Below are positions 46,001 through 54,285 of a stretch of DNA of 64,000 nt, piece after piece. Below the pieces are notes generated by a model, which ran no database searches, was not told the origin of the DNA, and saw only the letters and a program-made list of their open reading frames with translations. The DNA lies in NCBI GenBank assembly GCA_021156365.1, contig JAJNDK010000002.1, positions 248,001 through 312,000 of the forward strand, in the 5' to 3' direction. Numbering within the stretch: the first letter of the stretch is position 1; the number at the start of each line of letters is the position of its first letter. Origin of the DNA: Bacteroidota bacterium. Its GTDB lineage: Bacteria > Bacteroidota > Bacteroidia > B-17B0 > Aurantibacillaceae. The position numbers and the translations under genes are program-made.

Positions 46001-47486
46001 CCCGAATGTAGTATCGGACCTCATGAAAGGTGTGGAAGGCATCCTGCGCGAACCTTATGGCTGCTTCGAGCAAACATCCATGAGCTCGTATCCAAATGCC
46101 ATGGTGCTGGATTACCTGAAATCTTCGGGCAGCAATGATGAAAAAACGATCTCCCGTGCCAATGAATTATTAGGGAAAGGGTATAAACGCCTGATCACCT
46201 TCGAAACAAAAGACAAAGGCTACGAATGGTTCGGTTCCAATCCCGGACACGAAGCATTGAGTGCTTATGGCCTGATGCAGTTCAACGACATGAAAAGTGT
46301 AGGTGCAGATGTGGACCAGACGATGGTAGATCGTACAGCTGAATGGCTGATGAGCCGTAAAGACGGAAAAGGTGGCTTCCTGCAGAATTCCAAAGCGCTT
46401 GATAATTTCGGAAGAGCCAGCAAAGAAGTAACGGATGCATACATTGTATACTCATTATCAGAAGCCGGGTACACCACTATTAAAAAAGAATTTGATGCTG
46501 CTTACGACCATGCGATCAGTTCGAAAGATCCGTACCAGCTTGCTTTGGTAACCAACGCTGCATACAATTTAAAAGAGACAAAGAAAGCCGGTGATGCACT
46601 GAATGCACTGTTGAAAATGCAGTCGAAAGACGGAAGCTGGTTAAGTCCCGGACACTCGATCACCTATTCACAGGGGCAATCACTAATTATCGAAACAACT
46701 TCCCTTGCCACCATGGCCTTAATAAAAGAATCAGCGAAAAACGGACCGGCCATTTCCAGATCAGTTGAATACCTCATCGCTTCACGTAACGGATCGGGAA
46801 CTTTCGGGAACACACAGGGAACCGTATTGGCACTGAAAGCGCTTACCGAATATGCAAAAGACAGTAAAAAAACCACTGAGGACGGGACGATCATTGTTTC
46901 GATCGATGGAAAAAAAGTAATGGAAAAAAGTTACAAAGCAGGCGATAAGGGAGCTATCCTTTTCGACAGCCTGGAGCGCTTTATCAAGGAAGAAGGGAAA
47001 CATACACTGAAGGTGAAATACGTGGGCGTGAAAACACCACTTCCATACACGGTTGCTGTGAACTGGAATACTGCTTTGCCGGAAAGCAATCCGGCTTGTG
47101 TGGTAGATCTGAAAACTTCACTGGCAAGCAAAACAGCCGTGGTTGGAGAGACCGTACGTTTATCTTCCATTGTCACCAATAAAAAGAACGAAGGGATCCC
47201 AACGGCGATGGTGATCATCGGAATTCCGGCGGGCTTTACCGTACAGCCATGGCAATTAAAAGAGCTGCAGGAGAAAAAAGCATTTGACTATTATGAGATC
47301 AAAGGAAATAACATTGCTGTTTACTACCGTTGTATGGCACCGAATGCAGTGAAAGAGATCAATCTCGACCTGAAGGCCGAAATGCCGGGCGAATACGATG
47401 CCCCCGCTTCTTCTGCTTACCTGTATTATACCAACGAGCTGAAAACATGGAGTGGTGTGGATAAAATAACCATCAAAAAATCGTAA
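43035..47486 (+). CDS. Alpha-2-macroglobulin family protein with thioester motif
   Basis: 1483 residues. It starts with a signal sequence or anchor (ISAVTVIAGALLAWA). Macroglobulin domains include MG2 (IYLQLDKPMYEPGETIWFSA). A CarboxypepD_reg-like domain is inserted near 570-630 (VEGIVLDATTSKPIAKAKVK), followed by an A2M domain (TKIPVEVATEDLVS region) and the thioester loop PYGCFEQTSMS with Cys1010 and Gln1013, the pair that forms the covalent trap. An alpha-6/6 toroid domain surrounds it (GGFLQNSKALDNFG and KDGSWLS). A2M proteins trap proteases that attack the envelope. The PBP1C partner usual in Proteobacteria is absent. A downstream hairpin and a small secreted protein follow. Confidence 0.92.
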   Translation: MQTSTIKTTLKISAVTVIAGALLAWATPSRYFQQALENEFIKGLKKKVNAYNEEFPEDRIYLQLDKPMYEPGETIWFSAHVLNSKNMLASDKSDILHVEFISPKGTIERTVKLITKNGKTFGDFELGKEALGGMYKVRAYTNWMKNGGPENVFEKEIQVQDVVLPALKMKLNFEKKAFGAGDEVIAKLVLNTNENKALADHKIKIVANINGQKIIEKTDVTDEEGIQFIKFNLPKELASNDGLLNIMIDYNGSTESISRSIPIVLNKIDLALLPEGGDLVAGLQSNVAIKAMNEFGKPADVEGIVLNSKGTQVSSFSSYHDGMGAFSFTPLASENYTVKITKPEGIIEVYKMPEALVRGYVLNTDNSKPGEIKTIIRTTETEQLSLIAQVRGQIYYSTAIDAKKGVNELVFSTETFPAGVVQITLFDAKGIERAERLAFANSSKQLQVSIETDKNNYLPREKVKMTVSVKDEKGMPAPANLSLAVVNDQFLSFADDKSGNIVSQLLLQQDLNAKVEEPAFYFDKKEEKAEKALDYLLMTSGWRRFTWDQIRTEEKPVLTYKNEKALVEGIVLDATTSKPIAKAKVKVGSVGEEVETDANGKFSFKKIMLTSAVTLNYTAVGYAQQSVPVYEYKQDMQVYMYKPVVYPTYTYATGTAVNKPATKGKNRAKADKVAENEVPEDAMGAMDIELEEVAIVEKKERVVMEMKKVEAGKKNKKEPVAQKDLNQVLLEPAIANGTPVQLNANIAAGQAFQWHVANGGLAAGEVMPQQAVAYTRGREFYAPKYTGDENVETRTDFRNTVYWNANVAVDHTGKKTMEFYMSDDVSSFRATAEGISAEGTIGRGDKTFFTQLPFAMNTKIPVEVATEDLVSIPLTLTNNTDKPLGGKLSVLAPEALQAVQPTPEIQTIMPGKAKTIFLDYRVSDKVGTGDFTITFKACGLGDAFTQKIRVMSKGFPAAVSFSAQEIEQEYNFSVRNVVRGSMKATVTAFPNVVSDLMKGVEGILREPYGCFEQTSMSSYPNAMVLDYLKSSGSNDEKTISRANELLGKGYKRLITFETKDKGYEWFGSNPGHEALSAYGLMQFNDMKSVGADVDQTMVDRTAEWLMSRKDGKGGFLQNSKALDNFGRASKEVTDAYIVYSLSEAGYTTIKKEFDAAYDHAISSKDPYQLALVTNAAYNLKETKKAGDALNALLKMQSKDGSWLSPGHSITYSQGQSLIIETTSLATMALIKESAKNGPAISRSVEYLIASRNGSGTFGNTQGTVLALKALTEYAKDSKKTTEDGTIIVSIDGKKVMEKSYKAGDKGAILFDSLERFIKEEGKHTLKVKYVGVKTPLPYTVAVNWNTALPESNPACVVDLKTSLASKTAVVGETVRLSSIVTNKKNEGIPTAMVIIGIPAGFTVQPWQLKELQEKKAFDYYEIKGNNIAVYYRCMAPNAVKEINLDLKAEMPGEYDAPASSAYLYYTNELKTWSGVDKITIKKS

Positions 47487-47494
47487 AACTTGGC

Positions 47495-47522
47495 ACGGCG
47501 TTGGTATTGCTATCAACGCCGT
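47495..47522 (+). terminator. Hairpin behind the macroglobulin gene
   Basis: Nine-base stem ACGGCGTTG, loop of ten bases, exact complement, followed by only three T. A weak rho-independent terminator candidate. Confidence 0.55.
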
Positions 47523-47563
47523 TTCACATCAAATGGTAGCAAGCCGTTTAAAAACAAAAGAAC

Positions 47564-47998
47564 ATGAGAGCTTTTCTTTACATAACAGCACTGATCCTCA
47601 CCGGTTTTTCAGCATTTGCAGCAGGTGGTGATACGACAAAAGTGAAATACGACATCAATGATCCGCGGAATCCGGATTGTCCCTGCCACAAATATCAGCA
47701 GATGGCCGATGAAGAGTATAAACAGCAACTGACCAATAAAGTGATCACAAATGCATCGGAAGATCTATCCAGACAGATCATCCAGACAAAAAACGAAACA
47801 GCTTCAGCACTCACTGCTCTGGCAGCAGAAAATGTTACCGCCAAATCAAAAAAAGACGCTACTAAATTAACAGGCACCAAAAAGATCAACAGAAGTGTTT
47901 TTGCCAAACGTTCGGCTTCGCAGCATAAGAGTGCTCATCCGAAAAAAAGAAAGGTACGTTTCGGGAGAAAAGATAACTCGCGTTGTTCGCGCTGGTGA
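47564..47998 (+). CDS. Small secreted basic protein of unknown function
   Basis: 144 residues, signal peptide RAFLYITALILTGFSAFA (cleavage near residue 20). The mature part has CPCHKYQQM near the new N-terminus, a helical middle and a strongly basic tail (HPKKRKVRFGRK). The tail could bind acidic surfaces such as peptidoglycan, LPS or nucleic acid. No known domain. It lies 77 bases behind the macroglobulin gene, with a weak hairpin between, so it may be co-transcribed in part. Confidence 0.65.
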   Translation: MRAFLYITALILTGFSAFAAGGDTTKVKYDINDPRNPDCPCHKYQQMADEEYKQQLTNKVITNASEDLSRQIIQTKNETASALTALAAENVTAKSKKDATKLTGTKKINRSVFAKRSASQHKSAHPKKRKVRFGRKDNSRCSRW

Positions 47999-48050
47999 TC
48001 TTAATCAAGGCTTTATGGGTAGGTGTATCTGTTCATTTTATATAAAAATA

Positions 48051-48079
48051 AACCCTTCAGACATAACATCCGAAGGGTT
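48051..48079 (-). terminator. Hairpin with T-rich flank on the minus strand
   Basis: Stem AACCCTTC/GAAGGGTT with a 13-base loop. On the minus strand it is followed by TATTTTTAT. No minus-strand gene precedes it, so it may act on the plus strand only as an mRNA 3' end, or be a small repeat. Confidence 0.4.
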
Positions 48080-48217
48080 CTAAACAAACACTGAATTATA
48101 GAATGAAATAATCTACCCTATTATTCCATTAAACACCCATTACGCATACTTACGACAAGAAAAAGCTGCCGGATTCCGGAACGGAAAATTTTTAATCCAT
48201 AAAATGAGGGTTTTTGT

Positions 48218-48225
48218 TAATTTTG
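48218..48225 (+). promoter_or_regulatory. Predicted -7 box for the SDR reductase gene
   Basis: TAATTTTG, 21 bases before the ATG at 48247. The longer frame starting at 48214 would begin before the box and is rejected for that reason. Confidence 0.5.
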
Positions 48226-48246
48226 CTGGATAAGCACCATTTATTT

Positions 48247-49179
48247 ATGCAAAAAATACTGATCACAGGCGCCAACGGATTATTGGGCCAGAAACTCGTG
48301 TATAAATTAAAAAACGATCCGGAGGTTCAGCTAATAGCCACGGCGCGTGGCGAAAACCGCCTGCTCGATCAGGAAGGATACGAATATGCTCAACTGGACA
48401 TTTCCGATATGAACCAGGTGAAAGAAGTCCTGGGCGATTACAAGCCTGATGTGGTTATTCACACAGCCGCCATGACTAATGTGGATGCCTGTGAGCTGCA
48501 ACAGGAAGAATGTAAACAAATGAATGTAAGAGCCGTTCAGTACATTGCCTTCGCGTTGGAGCAGGCCATGGACAAAACCCCGGGCTATCACCCGCACCTC
48601 GTGCATCTTTCCACCGATTTTATTTTTGACGGCACCAAAGGCCCGCTTACGGAAGAAGAAGAGCCGAATCCCCTGAGCTATTATGCCAAATCGAAGCTGG
48701 AAGCCGAATACATTGTGATGGGCTGCAGGTTTAGCTGGGCCATCGCCCGTACCGTATTGGTGTATGGAGTGGTGGATAATGCGAGCCGCAGCAATATTGT
48801 ACTCTGGGCAAAAAGCAGCCTTGAGCAGAAAAAAAACATCAATGTGGTAAACGATCAGTTCCGCACACCCACCCTGGCTGAAGACCTGGCAGATGGTTGC
48901 ATCCTGATCGCTAAGAAAAAAGCAACAGGTATTTATAATATTTCCGGTCCCGATTTTATGCATATCCTCGAGCTGGTTACCCGTGTTGCTGATTTCTGGA
49001 AACTTGACAAATCACTGATCACACCAAGCACGAGCGAAGGCATTCAGCAACCTGCCAAACGTCCGCCTGTAACAGGATTCATTATAGACAAAGCCCGAAA
49101 AGACCTTGGTTACACTCCACATAATTTCGAAGAAGGACTGGCCCTCGTAGACAAACAGCTGAAAGCCGCGGGAAAATGA
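48247..49179 (+). CDS. Extended SDR, dTDP-4-dehydrorhamnose-reductase-like (RmlD type)
   Basis: 310 residues from ATG at 48247. N-terminal Rossmann motif GANGLLGQ, HTAAMTNVDACE, STDFIFDG and catalytic YYAKSKLEAE (Tyr-x-x-x-Lys) are those of RmlD-like NAD(P)H reductases of sugar-nucleotide synthesis. No rmlA, rmlB or rmlC genes are next to it, so rhamnose synthesis is not shown; the enzyme could reduce another keto sugar or a different carbonyl. The following gene is a GT-C-like membrane protein, which would fit a surface-glycan setting. Confidence 0.85.
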   Translation: MQKILITGANGLLGQKLVYKLKNDPEVQLIATARGENRLLDQEGYEYAQLDISDMNQVKEVLGDYKPDVVIHTAAMTNVDACELQQEECKQMNVRAVQYIAFALEQAMDKTPGYHPHLVHLSTDFIFDGTKGPLTEEEEPNPLSYYAKSKLEAEYIVMGCRFSWAIARTVLVYGVVDNASRSNIVLWAKSSLEQKKNINVVNDQFRTPTLAEDLADGCILIAKKKATGIYNISGPDFMHILELVTRVADFWKLDKSLITPSTSEGIQQPAKRPPVTGFIIDKARKDLGYTPHNFEEGLALVDKQLKAAGK

Positions 49180-49231
49180 TGAGTATTCACATAACGCGAT
49201 TATTTCATTAATATCACTTCATTTATCATCT

Positions 49232-50599
49232 ATGAATTTCTTAAAAAACATCTTCGTTTTTTTATACAGAAAACCAAGTATTGTTTTTTTTATTTTCCTG
49301 TTTTTTATAACTATAGACAGGGGTAACCGCTGGAAAGACTGGGACGAAAGGCAGGGGCCGTTTTTCTCCGATGTTCAGGAATACTATGCCTACCTGCCTT
49401 ATCATATGTTGGGAAATACCGATCCCGGTCTGATCAGAGATATCCGATGGAACAAAAGAAGCATCGGGATGGCGGTTATGTACAGTCCTTTCTTTGCGGC
49501 AGGCCACCTTGCTGCCAAAATAAGGGGAGAGACGACGGATGGTTTTTCCGGATCCTACCAGGAATTCGTTCATTTGGGAACATTGTTCTATTTTTTTATG
49601 GCATTATGGATCTGCCGTAAAACCCTGCTGAAGTATTTTAGCGAAACGGTTGTCTGTATCTGCCTCGTGATATTGGTTTTTGCAACCAACCTGTTTTATT
49701 ATGCATACGGCTGGGGCGAAATGCCTCATGTCTACCTGTTCTTCCTCTATGCACTGTTTATACATTATAGTTTAAAGTGGATAGAAAAACCACAGGGGAA
49801 AAATTTATTCATCTCCGCATTCATTCTTGGAATGATCACCCTGATACGGCCGCCTGATATCCTGATCGGATGCTTTCCCTTGCTTTTCAATGTGAACAGC
49901 CTTGCGTCCTTTATTGATCGGATCAGGCTGATCGTTGGAAAAATCTCCCGTTTTTGCCTGGCCGTATTCCTGTTTTTTATCCCCATTATCTGCCAGTTGC
50001 TTTATCTGAAAATTACCCAGGGAAAATGGGTGGTTGCAAATTATCACGGGGAAGGATTTTTCTTTAGTGATCCACAGATCGTGAATTTCCTGTTCAGCTA
50101 CCGGAAAGGATGGCTGATCTATACCCCTGTAATGATCTTTTCGCTGATCGGAATGATCTTGTCCTTTAAATACAGGAAAGATTTTTTCCTGGTTGTGATC
50201 ATTTATTTTTCACTAACTGTTTATGTATTGAGCTGCTGGTGGGACTGGGCCTTTGGTGGTTCCTTCGGATGCAGGGCGCTGGTACAGTCTTATGCATTAT
50301 TGGTTTTTCCGCTGGCGGTCTTTATCGATTTTTTCTGGAGCAGGATCGCAAGAGGCCCCTTTTTAAAATATGGAATAAGAATAGTATTGATCGGTCTTAT
50401 CTGGCTCTTTGTGGATCTAAACATGTTGCAATCGGGTCAGTTCAGGTACAACCTCCTAAGCTCGGGTGGAATGAATAAACAAGCTTATTGGTATATGTTC
50501 AGAGATGAGAATGTAACGAAAGCAGAGCTGGACAGTATGTCAAAACTGGTCACACCACTTGATTTTAAGCGCATGATAAAAGGTGACAGGGACCAGTAA
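49232..50599 (+). CDS. Polytopic membrane protein, possible GT-C type glycosyltransferase
   Basis: 455 residues with about 10 membrane helices. The first periplasmic loop carries acidic residues (WKDWDERQGPFFSDVQEYYAYLP), as in GT-C enzymes that use polyprenyl-linked sugars, and the WWDWAFGGSFG stretch before a late helix is reminiscent of that fold. No clear family match by eye, so the role is tentative. The acidic C-terminal tail (MIKGDRDQ) is cytoplasmic or periplasmic depending on helix count. It lies 52 bases behind the SDR gene. Confidence 0.75.
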   Translation: MNFLKNIFVFLYRKPSIVFFIFLFFITIDRGNRWKDWDERQGPFFSDVQEYYAYLPYHMLGNTDPGLIRDIRWNKRSIGMAVMYSPFFAAGHLAAKIRGETTDGFSGSYQEFVHLGTLFYFFMALWICRKTLLKYFSETVVCICLVILVFATNLFYYAYGWGEMPHVYLFFLYALFIHYSLKWIEKPQGKNLFISAFILGMITLIRPPDILIGCFPLLFNVNSLASFIDRIRLIVGKISRFCLAVFLFFIPIICQLLYLKITQGKWVVANYHGEGFFFSDPQIVNFLFSYRKGWLIYTPVMIFSLIGMILSFKYRKDFFLVVIIYFSLTVYVLSCWWDWAFGGSFGCRALVQSYALLVFPLAVFIDFFWSRIARGPFLKYGIRIVLIGLIWLFVDLNMLQSGQFRYNLLSSGGMNKQAYWYMFRDENVTKAELDSMSKLVTPLDFKRMIKGDRDQ

Positions 50600-50751
50600 A
50601 CAGGTTGCGGAAGAAAACCGGAGCTATGGATCTGCGGGCCTTAAAAAAGTATCCGGCACAAAAAACTGCCTTTACAGGAAGAGTAAAAATGGCTTTCCTG
50701 TTAAAACAGAGCGATAAAAAGCTAAATATTAACTGTTTTCGGGGCAATTTC

Positions 50752-50781
50752 TTTGCAAAATTCATTTTTTTCGTATCTTTG
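50752..50781 (+). promoter_or_regulatory. Promoter of yceD-rpmF
   Basis: TTTG at 50752-50755, an 18-base spacer and TATCTTTG at 50774-50781 give a near-consensus promoter. The -7 box is 20 bases before ATG 50802. Confidence 0.7.
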
Positions 50782-50801
50782 CATCCCTTTTTGAAGAAGT
50801 G

Positions 50802-51338
50802 ATGAAGCCAAACAAAGCGATAATACAGTTTGGAGGACTCGGGACGGGGACTCATCAGTTTGAGTTTGAGGTAACGGATAAGTTCTTTGAAAACCTCGAA
50901 TACTCGGAGATCAAAACGGCGAATGTGCTGGCACAGATTGAGCTGGTGAAGCAGAATACGGTGATGAGCCTGAACATTAACATCTCAGGAACGGTAGCTC
51001 TTCCCTGCGATCGTTGCATGGCTGATTTTAACCTGCCGATCGAAAACAGTGAATCGCTTTATCTGAAGCACGGCGATCCTTCTGAAAGCAACGATACGAT
51101 AATCGTTCTTCCGCAGGGTGAAACATCTGTAGACCTCACAACAGAGATCTATGAGCTGATAGCCGTATCGATACCGATGCGCCGCATGCCGGACGAACTC
51201 GGAGTTACAGATCATGTCTGCGACCCCGAAGTGCTGAAACGAATTAATAATATGTCGGTTGAGGAAAAACCGGACGAAAAAAAGGCCGGCACTGATGTGT
51301 GGGACGAACTGAAAAAAATAAAATTTAATAACAATTAA
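50802..51338 (+). CDS. yceD: DUF177 (YceD-family) protein upstream of L32
   Basis: 178 residues from ATG at 50802 (GTG at 50799 adds one residue). The motifs PCDRCMADFNLPI and CDPEVLKRINN are the two conserved Cys-containing parts of DUF177. YceD is found before rpmF in most bacteria and has been linked to 23S rRNA maturation. It stands 12 bases before rpmF, in one transcript with it. Confidence 0.9.
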   Translation: MKPNKAIIQFGGLGTGTHQFEFEVTDKFFENLEYSEIKTANVLAQIELVKQNTVMSLNINISGTVALPCDRCMADFNLPIENSESLYLKHGDPSESNDTIIVLPQGETSVDLTTEIYELIAVSIPMRRMPDELGVTDHVCDPEVLKRINNMSVEEKPDEKKAGTDVWDELKKIKFNNN

Positions 51339-51350
51339 AACTAAATAATC

Positions 51351-51539
51351 ATGCCTAATCCAAAACGACGCCATTCAAAGCAACGTACTGCAACAAGAAG
51401 AGCTAATTACAAAGCCACTGCTGCTACTCTTTCTGTTGATTCTTCTACAGGTGAGGCGCATTTAATGCACCGTGCTCATTGGTTTGAAGGAAAACTTTAC
51501 TACAAAGGAAAAGTAGTAATGGAAAAAGCGGTAAAATAA
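51351..51539 (+). CDS. rpmF: 50S ribosomal protein L32 (zinc-free form)
   Basis: 62 residues. MPNPKRRHSKQRTATRR is the conserved basic N-terminus. The zinc knuckle of four cysteines found in many L32 proteins is absent: the protein has no cysteine, and the second half reads TGEAHLMHRAHWFEGKLYYKGK. It is a structural protein of the large subunit. Two terminators follow directly. Confidence 0.97.
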   Translation: MPNPKRRHSKQRTATRRANYKATAATLSVDSSTGEAHLMHRAHWFEGKLYYKGKVVMEKAVK

Positions 51540-51557
51540 TAAATCGTACTTTTTAGC

Positions 51558-51584
51558 AAAAACAGGTTGAAAAACCTGTTTTTT
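51558..51584 (+). terminator. First terminator behind rpmF
   Basis: Stem AAAAACAGGTT with loop GAAA and exact complement ending in a run of six T. A strong rho-independent terminator. Confidence 0.9.
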
Positions 51585-51619
51585 GCGTTAAAAATGGTCT
51601 GTTTTTCTAATTTTTCCCC

Positions 51620-51648
51620 AAAAAATGATGAAAAAGTCATCATTTTTT
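51620..51648 (+). terminator. Second terminator behind rpmF
   Basis: Twelve-base stem AAAAAATGATGA, loop AAAAG, exact complement ending in six T. Together with the first hairpin it isolates rpmF from plsX; the stem is A/T-rich and weaker. Confidence 0.75.
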
Positions 51649-51779
51649 AATAGGATAATTCTAAAAAAATTAGTTCATTAGCCCTCTCAAAAGTTAGGAC
51701 TAAGGTAATTGTTAAAAATAGATTAGAGATCGGGCGTTGTAAGCCGGGTTAATCGTGGAAAAACAAAAAATATTTGCCT

Positions 51780-52718
51780 GTGAAAATTGGATTTGATATA
51801 ATGGGGGGCGATCATGCACCAAACAACGAATTAGAAGGAGCCATCCTGGCTCTTGAGGTTCTTCCACCCACCGTAAAGATAGTATTGATCGGCGACTGTG
51901 ATGCAGCCAAAGCATTCCTGACCGAAAAGAAAATAGACAGCAATAAATTTGAGTTTGTCCATACCACGGAAGTGATCGATATGGGCGAACATCCTACCAA
52001 GGCTTTATCCCAGAAACCTAATTCGAGTATTGCCATCGGTTTCAAAATGCTGAAAGAACAAAAGCTAAATGCCTTTTGTAGTGCCGGGAACACCGGTGCC
52101 ATGCTGGTAGGCAGCATGTTCTCCATAAAAACAGTTCCGGGCGTTATCCGTCCTTGTATTGCCACAGTGCTCCCAAAGCTGAGCGGAGGCTATGGCCTTA
52201 TACTCGATGTGGGTACGAATGCCGATTGCAAGCCGGATGTATTATACCAGTTCGCTATCCTCGGCTCGCTGTATTCCGAGTTTGTACTCAAGATCGAAAA
52301 CCCTAAAGTAGGTTTACTGAACCTGGGCGAAGAGCCGGAAAAAGGAAACCTTGTGGCGCAAGCCACACACGGGCTGATGAAAGACACCAAAGATTTTAAT
52401 TTCGTTGGGAACGTGGAAGGAAGAGATCTCTTCAATGACAAAGCAGATGTGATCGTATGCGAAGGTTTTGTAGGAAATATTGTGCTGAAAATGGCCGAAT
52501 CCTTTTACAGGATGATCATGAAACGTGGTCGTTCCGATGAATATTTCGACCGCTTCAATTACGAGATCTACGGGGCTACGCCGATCCTTGGTGTAAATGG
52601 AACGGTAATGATCGCTCACGGCATCTCGAGCCCGACGGCTTTTAAAAACATGTTGCTTCGTGCAAAGGAAATTGCAGAAGCAAGTCTGCCGGAAAAAATC
52701 AATAAAGTATTTAACTAA
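51780..52718 (+). CDS. plsX: Phosphate acyltransferase PlsX
   Basis: 312 residues from the GTG at 51780, which gives the usual N-terminus MKIGFDIMGGDHAP; a TTG two codons earlier is possible. PlsX makes acyl-phosphate from acyl-ACP for phospholipid synthesis, at the membrane surface. AFCSAGNTGAM, LPKLSGGYGLILDVGTNADC and the C-terminal VCEGFVGNIVLKM are conserved. fabH starts four bases after its stop. Separation from rpmF by two terminators is unusual, so it needs its own promoter within 51650-51779, which I could not identify. Confidence 0.96.
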   Translation: MKIGFDIMGGDHAPNNELEGAILALEVLPPTVKIVLIGDCDAAKAFLTEKKIDSNKFEFVHTTEVIDMGEHPTKALSQKPNSSIAIGFKMLKEQKLNAFCSAGNTGAMLVGSMFSIKTVPGVIRPCIATVLPKLSGGYGLILDVGTNADCKPDVLYQFAILGSLYSEFVLKIENPKVGLLNLGEEPEKGNLVAQATHGLMKDTKDFNFVGNVEGRDLFNDKADVIVCEGFVGNIVLKMAESFYRMIMKRGRSDEYFDRFNYEIYGATPILGVNGTVMIAHGISSPTAFKNMLLRAKEIAEASLPEKINKVFN

Positions 52719-52722
52719 ACCT

Positions 52723-53706
52723 ATGATAAAAGCCGCCATAACAGCAGTTGGGGGATATGTTCCTGATTATGTCCTTACAAACGAAGAGTTGTCCACCATG
52801 GTTGATACCAACGATGAGTGGATCACTTCGCGTACAGGGATCAAGGAACGCCGTATCCTGAAAGGCGAAGGAAAAGGCTTATCAGACCTCGTTATTCCTG
52901 CCATCGAGCAGATCCTGAAGAAAAAGAACATGAAGGCCGAAGAGATCGACATGATCATTGTAGGCACTATTACCGGCGATTATACCTTTCCGTCCACGGC
53001 CAATGTGATCTGTGATAAGATCGGTGCAAAGAACGCCTGGGGCTATGACCTGTCTGCAGCCTGCTCGGGTTTTATCTACGGCCTTGCCACAGGTGCGCAG
53101 TTCATCGAAACGGGCCGTTGCAAAAAAGTGATCGTAGTGGGTGGCGATAAAATGAGCAGCATTATCAATTATAACGACCGCGCTACCTGTATCATATTTG
53201 GCGACGGTGCGGGAGCCGTGCTGCTGGAACCGAATAACGAAGGCATGGGCGTGCAGGATTTTATCCTGAAATCAGACGGTGCCGGAAGAAATTATCTCTA
53301 CATGCCTGCTGGTGGCTCGCTGGAACCACCTACACATGCAAGCGTGGATGCCAACAAACATTTTGTTCACCAGGAAGGCCAGGCTGTTTACAAATTTGCC
53401 GTAACAGGCATGGCCGATGTAAGCGCCGACATCATGGAGCGCAACAAGCTGAAAGGAGAAGACATTACCTGGCTGGTTCCGCATCAGGCCAACAAACGAA
53501 TCATTGATGCCACTGCCCAGCGTGTAGGCGTACCGGAAGAGAAGATCATGATGAATATCGAACGTTATGGAAACACAACCGGAGGAACGATCCCACTTTT
53601 ATTATGGGATTATGAAAAACAATTAAAGAAAGGCGATAACCTGATCATCTCTGCATTCGGAGGCGGGTTCACCTGGGGAAGCATATGGCTCAAATGGGCC
53701 TACTAA
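52723..53706 (+). CDS. fabH: 3-oxoacyl-ACP synthase III
   Basis: 327 residues from ATG at 52723; a longer frame overlaps plsX and is rejected. FabH starts fatty-acid synthesis by condensing acyl-CoA with malonyl-ACP. The catalytic triad is complete: Cys114 in LSAACSGF, His254 in VPHQANKR, Asn284 in ERYGNTTGG. It follows plsX by four bases and precedes accB, so precursor supply and initiation share one locus. Confidence 0.97.
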   Translation: MIKAAITAVGGYVPDYVLTNEELSTMVDTNDEWITSRTGIKERRILKGEGKGLSDLVIPAIEQILKKKNMKAEEIDMIIVGTITGDYTFPSTANVICDKIGAKNAWGYDLSAACSGFIYGLATGAQFIETGRCKKVIVVGGDKMSSIINYNDRATCIIFGDGAGAVLLEPNNEGMGVQDFILKSDGAGRNYLYMPAGGSLEPPTHASVDANKHFVHQEGQAVYKFAVTGMADVSADIMERNKLKGEDITWLVPHQANKRIIDATAQRVGVPEEKIMMNIERYGNTTGGTIPLLLWDYEKQLKKGDNLIISAFGGGFTWGSIWLKWAY

Positions 53707-53772
53707 CATAGAAAAAAACAAACACAGAACAATACACAAACAACAATTCGTAATCAACTAACAACACACAAC

Positions 53773-54264
53773 ATGAAGTTAAACGAAATCCAAGACCTGA
53801 TCAAATTTGTTTCTAAATCAGGCGTTAGCGAGGTTGAACTGGAGACAAAAGAGATCAAGATTGTCATCAAAACAACTAACAAAAATTCTTCACAGATAGT
53901 GTATCAGGCAGCGCCAGTAGCAGCTCCGCAGGTAATGGCAGCTCCGCAACAGGGTGTATCAGCTCCTCAAACAACACCCGCAACACCTGAATCAAAAGCT
54001 CCTGCAGGCAACGACGAAAGCAAATACCTCATTATCAAATCCCCTATGATCGGTACCTTCTACCGTTCGGCAGGACCGGATAAACCTATGTTTGTGAATA
54101 TCGGTGATGAGATCACTTCCGGAAAAACAGTTTGTATCATCGAGGCGATGAAATTATTCAATGAGATCGAAAGCGAGATCAAAGGCAAGATCGTAAAAGT
54201 ATTGGTGAACGACGCTACTCCTGTTGAGTACGATCAGCCATTGTTTTTAGTAGATCCTTCTTAA
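53773..54264 (+). CDS. accB: Biotin carboxyl carrier protein of acetyl-CoA carboxylase
   Basis: 163 residues. Conserved N-terminus MKLNEIQDLIKFV, an Ala/Pro-rich hinge at about 45-80, and a C-terminal biotinyl domain with Lys127 in EAMKLFNEI as the biotin site. AccB carries carboxybiotin between AccC and the carboxyltransferase AccAD. accC follows after a 111-base gap containing a palindrome and a stem-loop. Confidence 0.97.
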   Translation: MKLNEIQDLIKFVSKSGVSEVELETKEIKIVIKTTNKNSSQIVYQAAPVAAPQVMAAPQQGVSAPQTTPATPESKAPAGNDESKYLIIKSPMIGTFYRSAGPDKPMFVNIGDEITSGKTVCIIEAMKLFNEIESEIKGKIVKVLVNDATPVEYDQPLFLVDPS

Positions 54265-54269
54265 TTTGT

Positions 54270-54285
54270 CCCGATAGCTATCGGG
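54270..54285. repeat. 16-bp palindrome between accB and accC (copy C)
   Basis: CCCGATAGCTATCGGG, same as copy A, five bases after the accB stop codon. Confidence 0.9.
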
